Shown piece after piece: positions 44,387 through 53,051 of a stretch of 64,000 nucleotides of DNA. Both the position numbers and the translations under genes were made by a program. The notes under the pieces were generated by a model. It saw only the letters and a program-made list of their open reading frames with translations. It had not been told where the DNA came from and searched no databases. The stretch comes from Planctomycetota bacterium (GTDB lineage: Bacteria; Planctomycetota; UBA8108; UBA1146), in the NCBI GenBank assembly GCA_014240375.1, contig JAAZXB010000004.1, forward strand, positions 113,437 through 177,436, written 5' to 3'. Every line of letters starts with the position of its first letter. The first letter of the stretch is position 1.

Positions 44387-44452
44387 CGCTTTAGCTCCAG
44401 TTACCATTCCCCGTCGGGGAGTTCTACAAGGTGATTTTCATTCCCCAACGGA

Positions 44453-44659
44453 TTACTGCCCGTAAGGAACCAATGCCATGAAACGGGCCTGGTGGACCGC
44501 TCTCTTGATGCGGTGTTGCATCCTCGAATCACAGCCGATCTGTCTGCGAGATGTGAGTTTCCCGCCGCCAGTCAGCAACTTGTGTAGAAGGTCGACATTC
44601 TTGTAGTCGATGTAGGTCATATCTGCGACCACCGACTTCTTATCCCTGCGTCCAAACAT
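44453..44659 (-). CDS. rpsR: 30S ribosomal protein S18
   Basis: A 68-residue protein with the S18 core: YIDYKNVDLLHKLLTGGGKL, TSRRQIGCDSRMQHRIKRAV, HQARFMALVPYG. The N-terminal leader is short, and no CxxC zinc motif is present. It binds S6 in the platform of the small subunit. It lies 17 bp after ssb in the conserved rpsF-ssb-rpsR-rplI order. Confidence 0.97.
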   Translation of the reverse strand: MFGRRDKKSVVADMTYIDYKNVDLLHKLLTGGGKLTSRRQIGCDSRMQHRIKRAVHQARFMALVPYGQ

Positions 44660-44676
44660 GTTGATCTCTTTCAGCC

Positions 44677-45165
44677 CTAGAAGGGCACCTCGTCATTAAA
44701 AGGTTGGCCCTGGGGAAACTCGTTGGTCGAGCCCCCAGAGTTCTGCTCACCGCTCCCCGAGCTCTGCTCGCGAGTTCCCGAGCTCTGCTCGCCGGTAGTG
44801 GAGTAGCCACCCTGTGTCGATCCACCCTCGCTACTGCGCGGCATGAAGTGGACCCGATCGGCGACCACGGTCAGTTTGCTACGATTCTTACCGCTCTCCT
44901 TGTCGGCCCACTGGTCGAACTTGAGTCTTCCCTCGACCACGACCTGTTTGCCCTTGCTGAGGTACTGATTGCAATTTTCGGCCTGGCGACCCCAGACGGT
45001 GACCGTCACGAAGCAGGTCTCTTCCTGCAATTGATCCGATCCCTGCTTGCGGTAACGGCGATTCGAGGCGAGCCCGAGATCACAGACTGCAGTTCCCCCG
45101 GCAATCATCCGGAGTTCGGGATCCCGTGTCAGATTACCCGCGATGAAGACCCTGTTGATTTCCAT
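44677..45165 (-). CDS. ssb: Single-stranded DNA-binding protein
   Basis: A 162-residue protein. The OB fold (about 1-110) starts MEINRVFIAGNLTRDPELRM and includes FVTVTVWGRQAENCNQYLSK and GKQVVVEGRLKFDQW. A Ser/Gly/Gln/Thr-rich linker with repeats of the SSGSGEQ or SSGTREQ kind follows, and the protein ends in the acidic tip DEVPF, close to the DDDIPF protein-docking tip. It coats single-stranded DNA during replication and repair. Confidence 0.96.
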   Translation of the reverse strand: MEINRVFIAGNLTRDPELRMIAGGTAVCDLGLASNRRYRKQGSDQLQEETCFVTVTVWGRQAENCNQYLSKGKQVVVEGRLKFDQWADKESGKNRSKLTVVADRVHFMPRSSEGGSTQGGYSTTGEQSSGTREQSSGSGEQNSGGSTNEFPQGQPFNDEVPF

Positions 45166-45188
45166 GACTCCCTCTTCTCGTTACAAAA

Positions 45189-45812
45189 TTACTGTGTTTC
45201 TTCCTCGGTACTGGCCACTTCTTCTACCGCTTCATCCGCCGCATCTTCGACCACATCTTCGACCACATCTTCGACCGATGCCTCGGCCTCCGTGGGCGTC
45301 TCCACAGGCTCCACCTGCGCATCGCTGCTGGTGGCTGGGAGGTCCTCCGCTACCACTGCCTCTTTGGCAGTTTCGCCGGTATCCCCTTCATCTGTCGCTT
45401 CCGATCTGGTGGTGGGCTCGGCCGCTTCGGCAGGAGGCTTGTTCGCTTCCGCTGCCGATCTCGCGGCAGACTCGACACTCCTCGCTGCAGCTTCCTTGCG
45501 CTTGGCCATCTCCACTTCGAGGAAATCCTCCTGGATGATCAACATCCGCAAGATCTTCTCGTTGAGTTGACCGTCACTGCGGATCGAAGCGATGACTCCG
45601 GTATCGGAGGTGAAGTAGGCGAGGAAGTAGACCCCTCGCTTGACGCCCTTGACGGGATAGGCCAGGCGTTGTTCCGGCCATCGTTCCGCATATTCGATGG
45701 TTGCGCCGTGGTTTTCGATCAAGGCACGAATCTGCACCTCGATCTCGCTCCATTCAGATGCTGCTTCGGTGGCAGCGACGAGGAATAATCCCTCGTAAAG
45801 TCGTTCGGTCAA
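45189..45812 (-). CDS. rpsF: 30S ribosomal protein S6 with long acidic tail
   Basis: A 207-residue protein, about twice the usual length. Residues 1-105 are the S6 fold (LYEGLFLVAATEAASEWSEI, GATIEYAERWPEQRLAYPVK, GVYFLAYFTSD, LRMLI). Residues of about 110-207 are a Glu/Ala/Thr/Val-rich tail with a repeated VEDVVEDVVED stretch from three 12-bp direct copies. The start is TTG at 45812 with GGAG 6 nt upstream. It starts the rpsF-ssb-rpsR-rplI run. Confidence 0.95.
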   Translation of the reverse strand: MTERLYEGLFLVAATEAASEWSEIEVQIRALIENHGATIEYAERWPEQRLAYPVKGVKRGVYFLAYFTSDTGVIASIRSDGQLNEKILRMLIIQEDFLEVEMAKRKEAAARSVESAARSAAEANKPPAEAAEPTTRSEATDEGDTGETAKEAVVAEDLPATSSDAQVEPVETPTEAEASVEDVVEDVVEDAADEAVEEVASTEEETQ

Positions 45813-45953
45813 GTTGGTCTCCTCTAGATCTATTGAAGATCATGATCCGCAGCCTCGCCCCCCCGAATGACCGTCAGGGAATCTATACGAAGGCCGCACC
45901 TGTTTTTTATTATCGACACGACGAGTGACTCAGGGGAACTCGAGACCGCACTC

Positions 45954-46619
45954 TTATGACTCTGTCCCGGTATCCGCCAAATCAACGTCATTCAAACCCT
46001 CCGGAATCTCGATCTCCGGTTCGGGAAGCGGCCCATTGTAGCGACGAGCCGCATTCATTACACCCTCAACCAGCCAGCAAAGTACCGATTCGGTCGCGCG
46101 GGCCAGAGATCGCTCAAGATCGTGTTTCTGCGCCCCCTCGGGTCGCTCCAGTACATGCTTCGAGACATCCTGGCCCTCTTGTGGACGGCCGATCCCGATG
46201 CGACAGCGCGCCACCTTCTGGGTTCCCAGAGCCGAGATGATATCTTCCAGCCCCTTCTGCCCCCCCGATGAGCCGTGTCCGCGGATACGAATGGTTCCAG
46301 CTGGAAGATCGAGGTCATCGACCACCACCAGGCATTGCGGAACGGTCAAACGATGGTGCTCGAGAAAGAGCCTCACCGGATCCCCGCTGAGATTCATGAA
46401 ACGGGTCGGTTTGAGCACATGGACCTTGCGCCACTTCCATGATCCAGAGGTGAGGGTGGCTCCGGTGGCCGTGCCTTCGACGGGACGACGCAACCGCTCC
46501 ACGACCCTGTCCGCCACCTCGAAGCCGACATTGTGGCGCGTCCCCTGGTACTCGGGTCCAGGATTTCCCAGTCCGATCAGCACCAGTGGAATCGACCGAT
46601 CAGGCCCATGCTGCTGCAT
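45954..46619 (-). CDS. pth: Peptidyl-tRNA hydrolase
   Basis: A 221-residue enzyme that frees tRNA from dropped-off peptides. Motifs: LVLIGLGNPGPEYQGTRHNV (catalytic His in TRHNVGF), HVLKPTRFMNLSGDPVRLFL, VVVDDLDLPAGTIRIRGHG, SSGGQKGLEDI, and RCRIGIGRPQEGQDVSKHVL. The C-terminal 30 residues extend beyond the usual end. It lies 35 bp after rplY, the standard pairing. Confidence 0.96.
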   Translation of the reverse strand: MQQHGPDRSIPLVLIGLGNPGPEYQGTRHNVGFEVADRVVERLRRPVEGTATGATLTSGSWKWRKVHVLKPTRFMNLSGDPVRLFLEHHRLTVPQCLVVVDDLDLPAGTIRIRGHGSSGGQKGLEDIISALGTQKVARCRIGIGRPQEGQDVSKHVLERPEGAQKHDLERSLARATESVLCWLVEGVMNAARRYNGPLPEPEIEIPEGLNDVDLADTGTES

Positions 46620-46654
46620 CGTCTCGATTCCCCCAGACGCACCTGACCGGGCGA

Positions 46655-47230
46655 TTATCCGCCGCGGCGACCGTGCACGATGATGATCGGAGTTCCACCG
46701 GGTAACGGAGTTACGACACCCTCGGGAAGTTCTATCTCTTGCGCACGGATCGATTCGTCGGATGCGAGGTGTTCGATATTGACCGCCACCGAATCCACCA
46801 ACGTACTGACCTTGCCGCGCACCGGTATGTGGTGATAGGCGACATCCAGTGTTCCGCCGGTGCTGAGTCCCTTGGGTATACCGAACGGCTTGATGTGCAT
46901 GGTGGCATCGACCACGTCATCCATCGAGACTCGGGCCAGATCCGCATGAATTGCATGATCACCAAAGGTGTCGTACTGGACCTCCTTGACGATGCCCATC
47001 TCGGATTTACCATCGCATTTGATCTCGAAGAGCCTGTGACTCTGCTCGAGTGCTGAGTAGAAATCAGAGCCCTTGACAGAATAAGTCTGGTTGGGTTTTC
47101 CCCCACCATAAACGTTGACAGGCATCTGTCCGCCGCTGCGCAGTTTTCGCACCGCACGGGTGCCTTGTTCAGAGGCCGCTCGCGGCTGCCCCTCCATCAC
47201 GAACTTGTCCATCGTCTCGTCGCCTTTCAT
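46655..47230 (-). CDS. rplY: 50S ribosomal protein L25 (CTC type)
   Basis: A 191-residue protein with an N-terminal L25 domain that binds 5S rRNA (GTRAVRKLRSGGQMPVNVYG) and the C-terminal TL5/CTC domain (HADLARVSMDDVVDATMHIK, PKGLSTGGTLDVAYH, SDESIRAQEIELPEGV). An ATG at 47212 (MDKFVMEG) is a possible start, with a similar upstream purine context. It is located between prs and pth, the usual order. Confidence 0.95.
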   Translation of the reverse strand: MKGDETMDKFVMEGQPRAASEQGTRAVRKLRSGGQMPVNVYGGGKPNQTYSVKGSDFYSALEQSHRLFEIKCDGKSEMGIVKEVQYDTFGDHAIHADLARVSMDDVVDATMHIKPFGIPKGLSTGGTLDVAYHHIPVRGKVSTLVDSVAVNIEHLASDESIRAQEIELPEGVVTPLPGGTPIIIVHGRRGG

Positions 47231-47257
47231 GGTCCAACCCTTGCGGACCGATTTTCA

Positions 47258-48211
47258 TCACAAGTTGTTGCGCCCAATCGAGGCCGATTTGTGGATCTGC
47301 CTGATCGAATTGGCGAAGGCCGAGGCGCACGATAACAGGGCTACCCTATCACCGGATATCTTTCCGTCCACGGGAATGGTGTCTACCACGGCAATCTCCT
47401 GAGCCGGACTCGCCTGCAGCCGCTCCACCGCAGGACCACAGAGCACCGGATGAGTACAGGCCAGAAACACCGATTTCGCACCTTTTTGGAGGATCAACTC
47501 CGCTGCAGCGGTGATCGAGCCTCCGGTAGCGATGACATCATCGGCGAGGATCGCATGGAGCCCGGCCACATCCCCGATGATGAAGCCAATTTCGGTCTTT
47601 TCGCCGCTGACCCGACGCTTATCGACGGTGGCCAACCTCGCCCCCAACCCACGACTGTAGGCACGAGCCATCTTGATGGCCCCGACATCGGGGCTGACCA
47701 CCACCAGGTCTGACAGGTTCTTCTGGGCGTAGTGATCGATGATGATCGATCCTGCGTAGACATGATCCACCGGAATATCGAAGAATCCTTGAATCTGCTC
47801 GCAGTGCAGGTCCATCGTCACCACTCGATCGGCACCGGCAGCCACGATCAAGTTGGCGACCATCTTGGCGGTGATGGGGACCCGTGCTCCCTGCTCCCTG
47901 CGGTCCTGGCGAGCGTAGCCGAAGTACGGGATCACGGCGGTGATCCGGGCGGCGGATGAACGCTTGACGCAATCGATCATCACCAGCAGTTCCATCAGGT
48001 TTTCATTGACGGGCGGACAGGTCGACTGAACCACGAAAACATCTTTCCCTCGAACATCTTCGCCGAGCGTGACGGAGATCTCACCGTCGGGAAAGCGAGT
48101 CACATCCGCTCGACCCGGTTCCAGCCCCAGTTCGGCACAGATATCCGAGGCCAGCGAGCGATTCGAGTTGCCACTCAGAACCACCATTCGATCGGAAAGT
48201 TGAAGGCTCAT
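47258..48211 (-). CDS. prs: Ribose-phosphate pyrophosphokinase
   Basis: A 317-residue enzyme that makes PRPP from ribose-5-phosphate and ATP for nucleotide, His and Trp synthesis. It has DVTRFPDGEISVTLGEDVRG, the VVQSTCPPVNENLMELLVMI segment, PYFGYARQDRRE, ADRVVTMDLHCEQIQGFFDI with the substrate-binding metal ligands, VSPDVGAIKMAR, and the PRPP loop DDVIATGGSITAAAEL. AGGAAT precedes the ATG. It sits between glmU and rplY, a widespread order. Confidence 0.97.
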   Translation of the reverse strand: MSLQLSDRMVVLSGNSNRSLASDICAELGLEPGRADVTRFPDGEISVTLGEDVRGKDVFVVQSTCPPVNENLMELLVMIDCVKRSSAARITAVIPYFGYARQDRREQGARVPITAKMVANLIVAAGADRVVTMDLHCEQIQGFFDIPVDHVYAGSIIIDHYAQKNLSDLVVVSPDVGAIKMARAYSRGLGARLATVDKRRVSGEKTEIGFIIGDVAGLHAILADDVIATGGSITAAAELILQKGAKSVFLACTHPVLCGPAVERLQASPAQEIAVVDTIPVDGKISGDRVALLSCASAFANSIRQIHKSASIGRNNL

Positions 48212-48253
48212 CGGATTCCTCTTTCATCCTCACGGAGTTGACAATCACGAGTC

Positions 48254-49555
48254 TCAGGAACGAGCATTATCTGGATTCAATTTTCGTGCGGGCACACCGA
48301 TGACCACGGAGCCAGGCTCGACAGTTTTCCCGGATGGCACCACTGCCCCGGCTCCGACCACAGCATCGGCGCCGATATCTCCTGGCGCCACGATGACACT
48401 GCCGCTGCCGATGAATGCACGTTCTCCGATAACGGTCGGAGATTTGTGTGTTCCATCGTAGTTGGCGATCACGGCTCCTGCTCCGATGTTGGCCCCGCTC
48501 CCGACCCGGGTGTCTCCCAGGTAGGCGAGATGTTTGGCACGCACACCGCATTCCAGATGACTGCGATTGATCTCGACGAAATCGCCCACCTTCACATCAT
48601 CTTCGATCACGGTGCCGCCACGAAGATGCGCAAAAGGCCCGATCTCACAGTGTCGCCCCACCTGCACTCCACGTCGAATCACCGTCTGCGGATGAATCAC
48701 AGTATCCGATCCGATCTCCACACCCAGTTCTATCCAGGTCGTGAGGGGATCGACGATGGTCACTCCTGCGTCGAGCCACTGTATCTGCAGCCGATCTTGA
48801 AAAACTCTCGAGACTCGTGCCAGCCCTCTCCTGTCATTGACCTGCAAGAATTGACGATCCGCAGCGACCGGGATCGCAGCCACCGACAGCGACTTCTGCA
48901 CCAACACCTCTACGACCCTGGTCAGGTAACTCTCGGCAGCGGGGTCCGCAGCGGAGAGATCCTCCGAGACCATCTCTTCGAGGAGTGGTAACAGCGTTTC
49001 GACATGGAGCATGTACAGTCCGAGATTGACCTCATCGATGCATCGGACGGTTTCATCCGCATCTTGCTGCTCGACGATTGCGACGAAATCACCCCGATCG
49101 TTACGCACGATGCGGCCCATTCCTTGCGGATCAGCGACCCGTGCACTCGCCACCGAAAAAGCAGATCCACCGCTGCGATGGTCGGCAACAAAACGAGTCA
49201 GCAGTTCGGGGTCGAGATCGGGGAGGTCTCCATTGACCACCAGCACGTCCGGATGCGAAGGGGGCTGTTGTACCAGTGCGGCCAGAACAGCATCCGCTGT
49301 GCCTCGTTGTGGCTGCTGGATGGCACTGCGGATCATGGCACTGCGAATCGATGTCTCTCCCAGTGCCCGTTGGACCTGATCGGCACCGTGTCCCAGCACC
49401 AGGGTCAGGTCATCGGAACCGGCCTGACGGACCTTTTCGATGACCAGTTCAATCATTGGAACGCCGAGGATCTGGTGAAGGACCTTGGGTAGATCCGACT
49501 TCATCCGAGAACCACGTCCGGCAGCCAGGATGATGGTGGACAATGAGGCGTCCAT
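48254..49555 (-). CDS. glmU: Bifunctional GlmU (N-acetylglucosamine-1-phosphate uridyltransferase / acetyltransferase)
   Basis: A 433-residue bifunctional enzyme making UDP-GlcNAc, the common precursor of peptidoglycan and lipid A. N-terminal pyrophosphorylase domain: IILAAGRGSRMKSDLPKVLH, VLGHGADQV, QRGTADAVLAAL and the VVNGDLPDLD region. C-terminal left-handed helix acetyltransferase: RGGTVIEDDVKVGDFVEINR, HLAYLGDTRVGSGANIGAGA, YDGTHKSPTVIGERAFIGSG. The start at 49555 follows AGGAC; an upstream in-frame ATG at 49579 adds eight residues. It starts the long leftward housekeeping block. Confidence 0.96.
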   Translation of the reverse strand: MDASLSTIILAAGRGSRMKSDLPKVLHQILGVPMIELVIEKVRQAGSDDLTLVLGHGADQVQRALGETSIRSAMIRSAIQQPQRGTADAVLAALVQQPPSHPDVLVVNGDLPDLDPELLTRFVADHRSGGSAFSVASARVADPQGMGRIVRNDRGDFVAIVEQQDADETVRCIDEVNLGLYMLHVETLLPLLEEMVSEDLSAADPAAESYLTRVVEVLVQKSLSVAAIPVAADRQFLQVNDRRGLARVSRVFQDRLQIQWLDAGVTIVDPLTTWIELGVEIGSDTVIHPQTVIRRGVQVGRHCEIGPFAHLRGGTVIEDDVKVGDFVEINRSHLECGVRAKHLAYLGDTRVGSGANIGAGAVIANYDGTHKSPTVIGERAFIGSGSVIVAPGDIGADAVVGAGAVVPSGKTVEPGSVVIGVPARKLNPDNARS

Positions 49556-49602
49556 CGAATTGGTCCTGTCCTGCTGCATCGCCTCACTCGGCGATGAATT
49601 CA

Positions 49603-49626
49603 GAAAACGAAGGCGACCCGGTCGCC
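49603..49626 (-). terminator. Possible intrinsic terminator after tRNA-Gln
   Basis: On the minus strand a 6-bp stem (GGCGAC/GTCGCC) with a 3-nt loop is followed by TTCGTTTTC. It is about 40 bp past the tRNA-Gln end and just before the glmU start, so it could end the tRNA transcript. The T run is interrupted, so strength is doubtful. Confidence 0.5.
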
Positions 49627-49664
49627 GATGAGTGACGGATGACGTGAACCTGCAACTGCACGAA

Positions 49665-49739
49665 TGGCTACCCGGCGAGGACTCGAACCTCGAATGACTG
49701 GACCAAAACCAGTTGTGTTGCCAATTACACCACCGGGTA
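49665..49739 (-). tRNA. tRNA-Gln (anticodon UUG)
   Basis: Cloverleaf on the minus strand: acceptor TACCCGG with CCGGGTA, anticodon loop with TTG inside CTGGTTTTGGTCCAG, T-arm GAGGTTCGAGTCCTC, discriminator G, and encoded CCA. The acceptor begins with T rather than G. A strong promoter lies about 80 bp upstream. The UUG wobble base is a substrate position of MnmH. Confidence 0.95.
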
Positions 49740-49816
49740 GTGGTAGTTCCGCGTGACGAACTGTAGTTCCAACTCGGTTGCCCAACGCTGAGATCGGTCC
49801 AGTTCGACTCTGCTGG

Positions 49817-49846
49817 ATTCTAGCCTAGCAGCGGAAGGAGCGTCAA
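49817..49846 (-). promoter_or_regulatory. Sigma-70-type promoter for tRNA-Gln
   Basis: On the minus strand TTGACG (49846-49841), an 18-bp spacer and TAGAAT (49822-49817). It uses the same -35 sequence as the tRNA-Lys/Glu promoter and lies right after the NUDIX gene. Confidence 0.7.
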
Positions 49847-49862
49847 TCGCACCGATACGGTT

Positions 49863-50501
49863 TCACTCAGAAGATTGGATTTCTTGGCAGGCAGATCGAT
49901 CGGGATCGAGGGCCGAGAGGAGCAAGGAAGACCACGATTCCCAGCCGGGATCGGTCGCAGTCAACTCTTGCAAAGGTTGCCAGGTTCCCTCCATCCGGTC
50001 CGTTTCACGGATTCCAGGGCGGTGATCGAGAAACGCCTCGACCGCCAGTCCCAGGTGAACCTGGCCGACTTCGGTCAGATCGTCGTTGATCCAGCCCAGC
50101 ATGCGGAACTGGACCTGCTGCGCATCGATGCAGATCTCCTCGGACAGTTCTCGTCTCATCCCACGGATCAACAGCGGCTCATCGTCTCCCGTTTCGGGAT
50201 TGACATGACCTCCGACGCCGATGGAGAGGCGATGATGCAGTCGTGTCTCCCCCTGGGTCGACAGTCGCCGAAGTTGCAGCAGATGATCGCCGTGGCGCAA
50301 GACGCTGTAGGGAATCACCTGTTTCCAGTTCGAATCCTGTTCGACCTGATCCCGTGGTCGAAACGATCCAAACGGCTCCAGCGACTGACATCGTGCGACC
50401 AGATCCCCATCTTCGGCAAGAAAACCCTGGAATCGGCCGATCTGCTGCTCCATCACCGTGCGGGAGATGCCCCACACCTGCTCGATCACGCCGTGGTCCA
50501 C
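49863..50501 (-). CDS. NUDIX-domain hydrolase
   Basis: A 212-residue protein with a NUDIX box variant: GVGGHVNPETG followed by RGMRRELSEEI (RELSEE at 117-122), so the gap between the first Gly and the REL part is longer than the canonical G-x5-E-x7-REUxEExGU. The metal-binding REUxEE core is intact. Substrates of the family are nucleoside diphosphates linked to another group; which one is not evident here. The start GTG at 50501 has a purine-rich AGAGGTAGG upstream; an ATG at codon 17 is also possible. Confidence 0.82.
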   Translation of the reverse strand: MDHGVIEQVWGISRTVMEQQIGRFQGFLAEDGDLVARCQSLEPFGSFRPRDQVEQDSNWKQVIPYSVLRHGDHLLQLRRLSTQGETRLHHRLSIGVGGHVNPETGDDEPLLIRGMRRELSEEICIDAQQVQFRMLGWINDDLTEVGQVHLGLAVEAFLDHRPGIRETDRMEGTWQPLQELTATDPGWESWSSLLLSALDPDRSACQEIQSSE

Positions 50502-50639
50502 TCTACCTACCTCTCTGACTCGATCCTTGTGCCCCTCGAGAACACGATTATGGAAAATAGACTACACACCCCCCTGGCACCAGAAGCGCCCCCCAAGTGA
50601 CCGAGAAAAGGTTACAATATCGCGCTAGGAGAAGACCCG

Positions 50640-51689
50640 ATGCACCAACTCAGTACTCACCCCCGACTGTCTCTGACCCTCCTGATCGCTATCACGAGCC
50701 TCTGGCTGCCCACCTCGATGAGCACCTCGCTGGAGGCCCAATCCGCCGCTTCTTCACTGGAACTGTCACCCAAGCAACTCGATATAGGCATCGTCGGGCA
50801 CGGCCAGAAGAAAACGCTGGAATTCCAGGTGATCAACGTGACCCGGGAGCCGGTCCAGTTGACAAAGATCCGCCCCACCTGCGGTTGCATGAAGCTCAAG
50901 CCCCACGATGTCAAGACCCCCCTCGAACCCGGAGAGAAACGAACCTTTCGCTTCGAACTGAGCCTCGGTCGTGGCTGGGGTTCCTTCTCCAAGAAGATTG
51001 AAGTCCATGTCGGCAACCAGGCGGTCCTCAGACTTCCCGTGCTCGCCAGCCATCATCCTGGAATCCGTACTTCCCGAAGAGAACTGGTCCTCTCGACCTC
51101 GACCGCTGCCGAGATTCCTGAAGCGACCCAGGTGGTCGAGTTCGAGCAGATCTCTACCCAACAAGCACCGGCCATCACCGAACTTACCAGTAGCGACTCG
51201 ATGTTCCGCGTGCGATTGCTCGAACCGATCAAGAACCGCGCTCGAGTGGAGGTCACTGCCCGTCAGGGAAGCAGTAAGGATCGATTCGTCGGGCAGATCC
51301 ACGGGCTCTGTAATGGACTCCCCTTCATCGTTCCCATCCGCGGAAGAATCTTTGGACTGGTGCTGTACCAGCCGCAGGCCTGGAATCTCAACCAGGTCAA
51401 ACAGTCCGGCTTCTCCGACAGCGTGTTGACGCTGCGAAGAGTCGATGGCAAACCGCTCAAGGTCACAGATATCCAGCTCGAGTTGATTCGCAACACCAGT
51501 GGAGTCGAACTCTCCTTCACCTCCAAGAACCTCGCCGATGGCACCGTCCAGATCCTCGCATTCGTCGCCGAGCCCTTCCCTTCCACTGCCGGTGGAATCT
51601 ACGGGAAAATGAAGGTGACAGTCGATGCTGAGGAAACCAAACCGCTGGTCATCGACCTTCTCGGAGTGATCCGAGCGGGGAGGAAGTGA
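50640..51689 (+). CDS. Exported DUF1573-type protein
   Basis: A 349-residue exported protein. A signal peptide precedes residue 35 ([17 protein letters not shown]). Residues of about 40-140 match DUF1573, an Ig-like domain frequent in Bacteroidetes and Planctomycetes: [20 protein letters not shown], the Cys-containing [11 protein letters not shown], and [15 protein letters not shown]. Two further beta-rich segments follow. AGGAG precedes the ATG by 8 nt. It is coupled to lpxD (TGATG). Role unknown; the lpxD link suggests the cell envelope. Confidence 0.85.
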   Translation: MHQLSTHPRLSLTLLIAITSLWLPTSMSTSLEAQSAASSLELSPKQLDIGIVGHGQKKTLEFQVINVTREPVQLTKIRPTCGCMKLKPHDVKTPLEPGEKRTFRFELSLGRGWGSFSKKIEVHVGNQAVLRLPVLASHHPGIRTSRRELVLSTSTAAEIPEATQVVEFEQISTQQAPAITELTSSDSMFRVRLLEPIKNRARVEVTARQGSSKDRFVGQIHGLCNGLPFIVPIRGRIFGLVLYQPQAWNLNQVKQSGFSDSVLTLRRVDGKPLKVTDIQLELIRNTSGVELSFTSKNLADGTVQILAFVAEPFPSTAGGIYGKMKVTVDAEETKPLVIDLLGVIRAGRK

Positions 51690-52732
51690 TGCCGATGGAA
51701 GCGCAGGAACTGGCAGATCGCATCGGTGGGCAACTCGAAGGTCAGTCGGACGCACTACTGATGAGGGTCCGCCCACCCGAAAGTGCCGGAGATGGAGATC
51801 TGGCATGGGTCTCCGATGACCGGCCGATACCGGCAGGAATCGCCGCTTCAGCGGTGATTGTCGGGCCCGATCGCGGCAGCGAAGATCTGATCGAGGTGCC
51901 CGCCATCATCCGCCACCCCAACTCGAATGAGGCGTTCGCTCGCGCCATCCTATTGCTCCATCCAGAACCGGACCCACCCTTCGTGGGCATCAGTGATCGA
52001 GCTCGAATCCATCCGGAAGCGACGGTCGATCCAGAGGTTTTCATCGGACCGGGTGCATTCATCGATGCCGGAGTCGTGGTGGCTGCCGAAGCGGTGATTC
52101 ATCCAGGAGTGGTGATTCTCGGTCCTTCCACCATCTCTGCCGGGGTCACCTTGCACTCCAATGTGGTGATCTACGGCAATACCACCGTCGGAGAGGGCAC
52201 CACCATTCATGCCGGAAGCGTGATTGGCGGCGATGGATTCGGCTACACACCCGGCTCCGAAGGCCCGCTGAAGGTCCCCCATCGTGGTGGGGTCCAGATC
52301 GGCCGCAATGTCGAGATCGGCTGCAACTGCACCATCGATCGTGGCGCACTGGATGACACCTTCATCGGGGAAGCGACCAAGATCGACAATCTGGTGCACA
52401 TCGCTCACAACGTGGTGATCGGGGCGCGCTGCTTCTTCGCCGCTCAAGTCGGCATCGCCGGGTCCACCATCATCGGAGATGATTGCGAATTGGGGGGCCA
52501 GAGTGGAGTCATCGGACACGTGGAACTGGGAAATCGGACCCAGGTGGCCGCCAAATCGGCAGTTCTTCGAAGTTTCGAGGGGAATCAAGTGCTGATGGGC
52601 ACCCCGGCCGCCGATGCGAGCCAGACACGCAAGATCTTCAGCATCATCTCGCAGTTACCGCAGTTGAGGGAGCGGATCCAGCAACTGGAGAATCAACTGA
52701 AAGAGTTGCAAGATCCTCCTACATCCCGCTAA
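51689..52732 (+). CDS. lpxD: UDP-3-O-acylglucosamine N-acyltransferase
   Basis: A 347-residue enzyme of lipid A synthesis, the third step, acylating the amine freed by LpxC. An N-terminal uridine-binding domain (about 1-100) precedes the hexapeptide beta-helix: [74 protein letters not shown] with the catalytic histidine, and a C-terminal helix. The ATG at 51689 shares its A with the preceding stop, with GGAGG in place; GTG 51686 is a less likely start. It lies away from the lpxA-lpxC cluster. Confidence 0.95.
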   Translation: MPMEAQELADRIGGQLEGQSDALLMRVRPPESAGDGDLAWVSDDRPIPAGIAASAVIVGPDRGSEDLIEVPAIIRHPNSNEAFARAILLLHPEPDPPFVGISDRARIHPEATVDPEVFIGPGAFIDAGVVVAAEAVIHPGVVILGPSTISAGVTLHSNVVIYGNTTVGEGTTIHAGSVIGGDGFGYTPGSEGPLKVPHRGGVQIGRNVEIGCNCTIDRGALDDTFIGEATKIDNLVHIAHNVVIGARCFFAAQVGIAGSTIIGDDCELGGQSGVIGHVELGNRTQVAAKSAVLRSFEGNQVLMGTPAADASQTRKIFSIISQLPQLRERIQQLENQLKELQDPPTSR

Positions 52733-52736
52733 TCCC

Positions 52737-52765
52737 TTGCCGATTCCACTTCGTCTCTCTATAAA
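52737..52765 (+). promoter_or_regulatory. Sigma-70-type promoter for tRNA-Ala
   Basis: TTGCCG at 52737-52742, a 17-bp spacer and TATAAA at 52760-52765, about 70 bp upstream of tRNA-Ala and immediately after the lpxD stop. An A/T-rich stretch follows. Confidence 0.75.
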
Positions 52766-52833
52766 TTAAAACTCGTATCCATCCGACCGACTGGCACTGT
52801 TGAACTTCAACTGCTGGCGAGATCAAAAATCAG

Positions 52834-52908
52834 GGCCTGTAGCTCAGCTGGGAGAGCGCTGCGTTCGCAACGCAGAGGTCAGGGGTTCGAGCCCCCTCAG
52901 GTCCACCA
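52834..52908 (+). tRNA. tRNA-Ala (anticodon CGC)
   Basis: Full cloverleaf: acceptor GGGCCTG with CAGGTCC (one G-T), D-arm TAGCTCAGCTGGGAGAGC, anticodon stem CTGCG/CGCAG with loop TTCGCAA and anticodon CGC, T-arm GGGGTTCGAGCCCC, discriminator A and encoded CCA. It reads GCG codons. A promoter and a strong terminator flank it, so it is its own transcription unit. Confidence 0.95.
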
Positions 52909-52917
52909 GAATTTACA

Positions 52918-52953
52918 GGGGTGCCCGAACCGAGTTGGGGCACCCCTTTTTTT
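52918..52953 (+). terminator. Intrinsic terminator after tRNA-Ala
   Basis: A stem of GGGGTGCCC (from 52918) with GGGGCACCCC (52937-52946) is followed by seven T (52947-52953), 10 bp after the tRNA CCA end. Confidence 0.92.
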
Positions 52954-53051
52954 CAGGTCTTTGTGGATGGGTCCTTGTGGCGGGGTCCTTGTTTCCATCT
53001 CTGTTCTTCTTCCCTCATCCCTCCACTCTCCTTTTCGAGCAGTACGGATCA

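Noticed and set aside
50766..51806. Leftward 346-codon ORF opposite the DUF1573 gene
   Set aside because: Antisense shadow; the plus-strand gene has a signal peptide, ribosome site and domain match.
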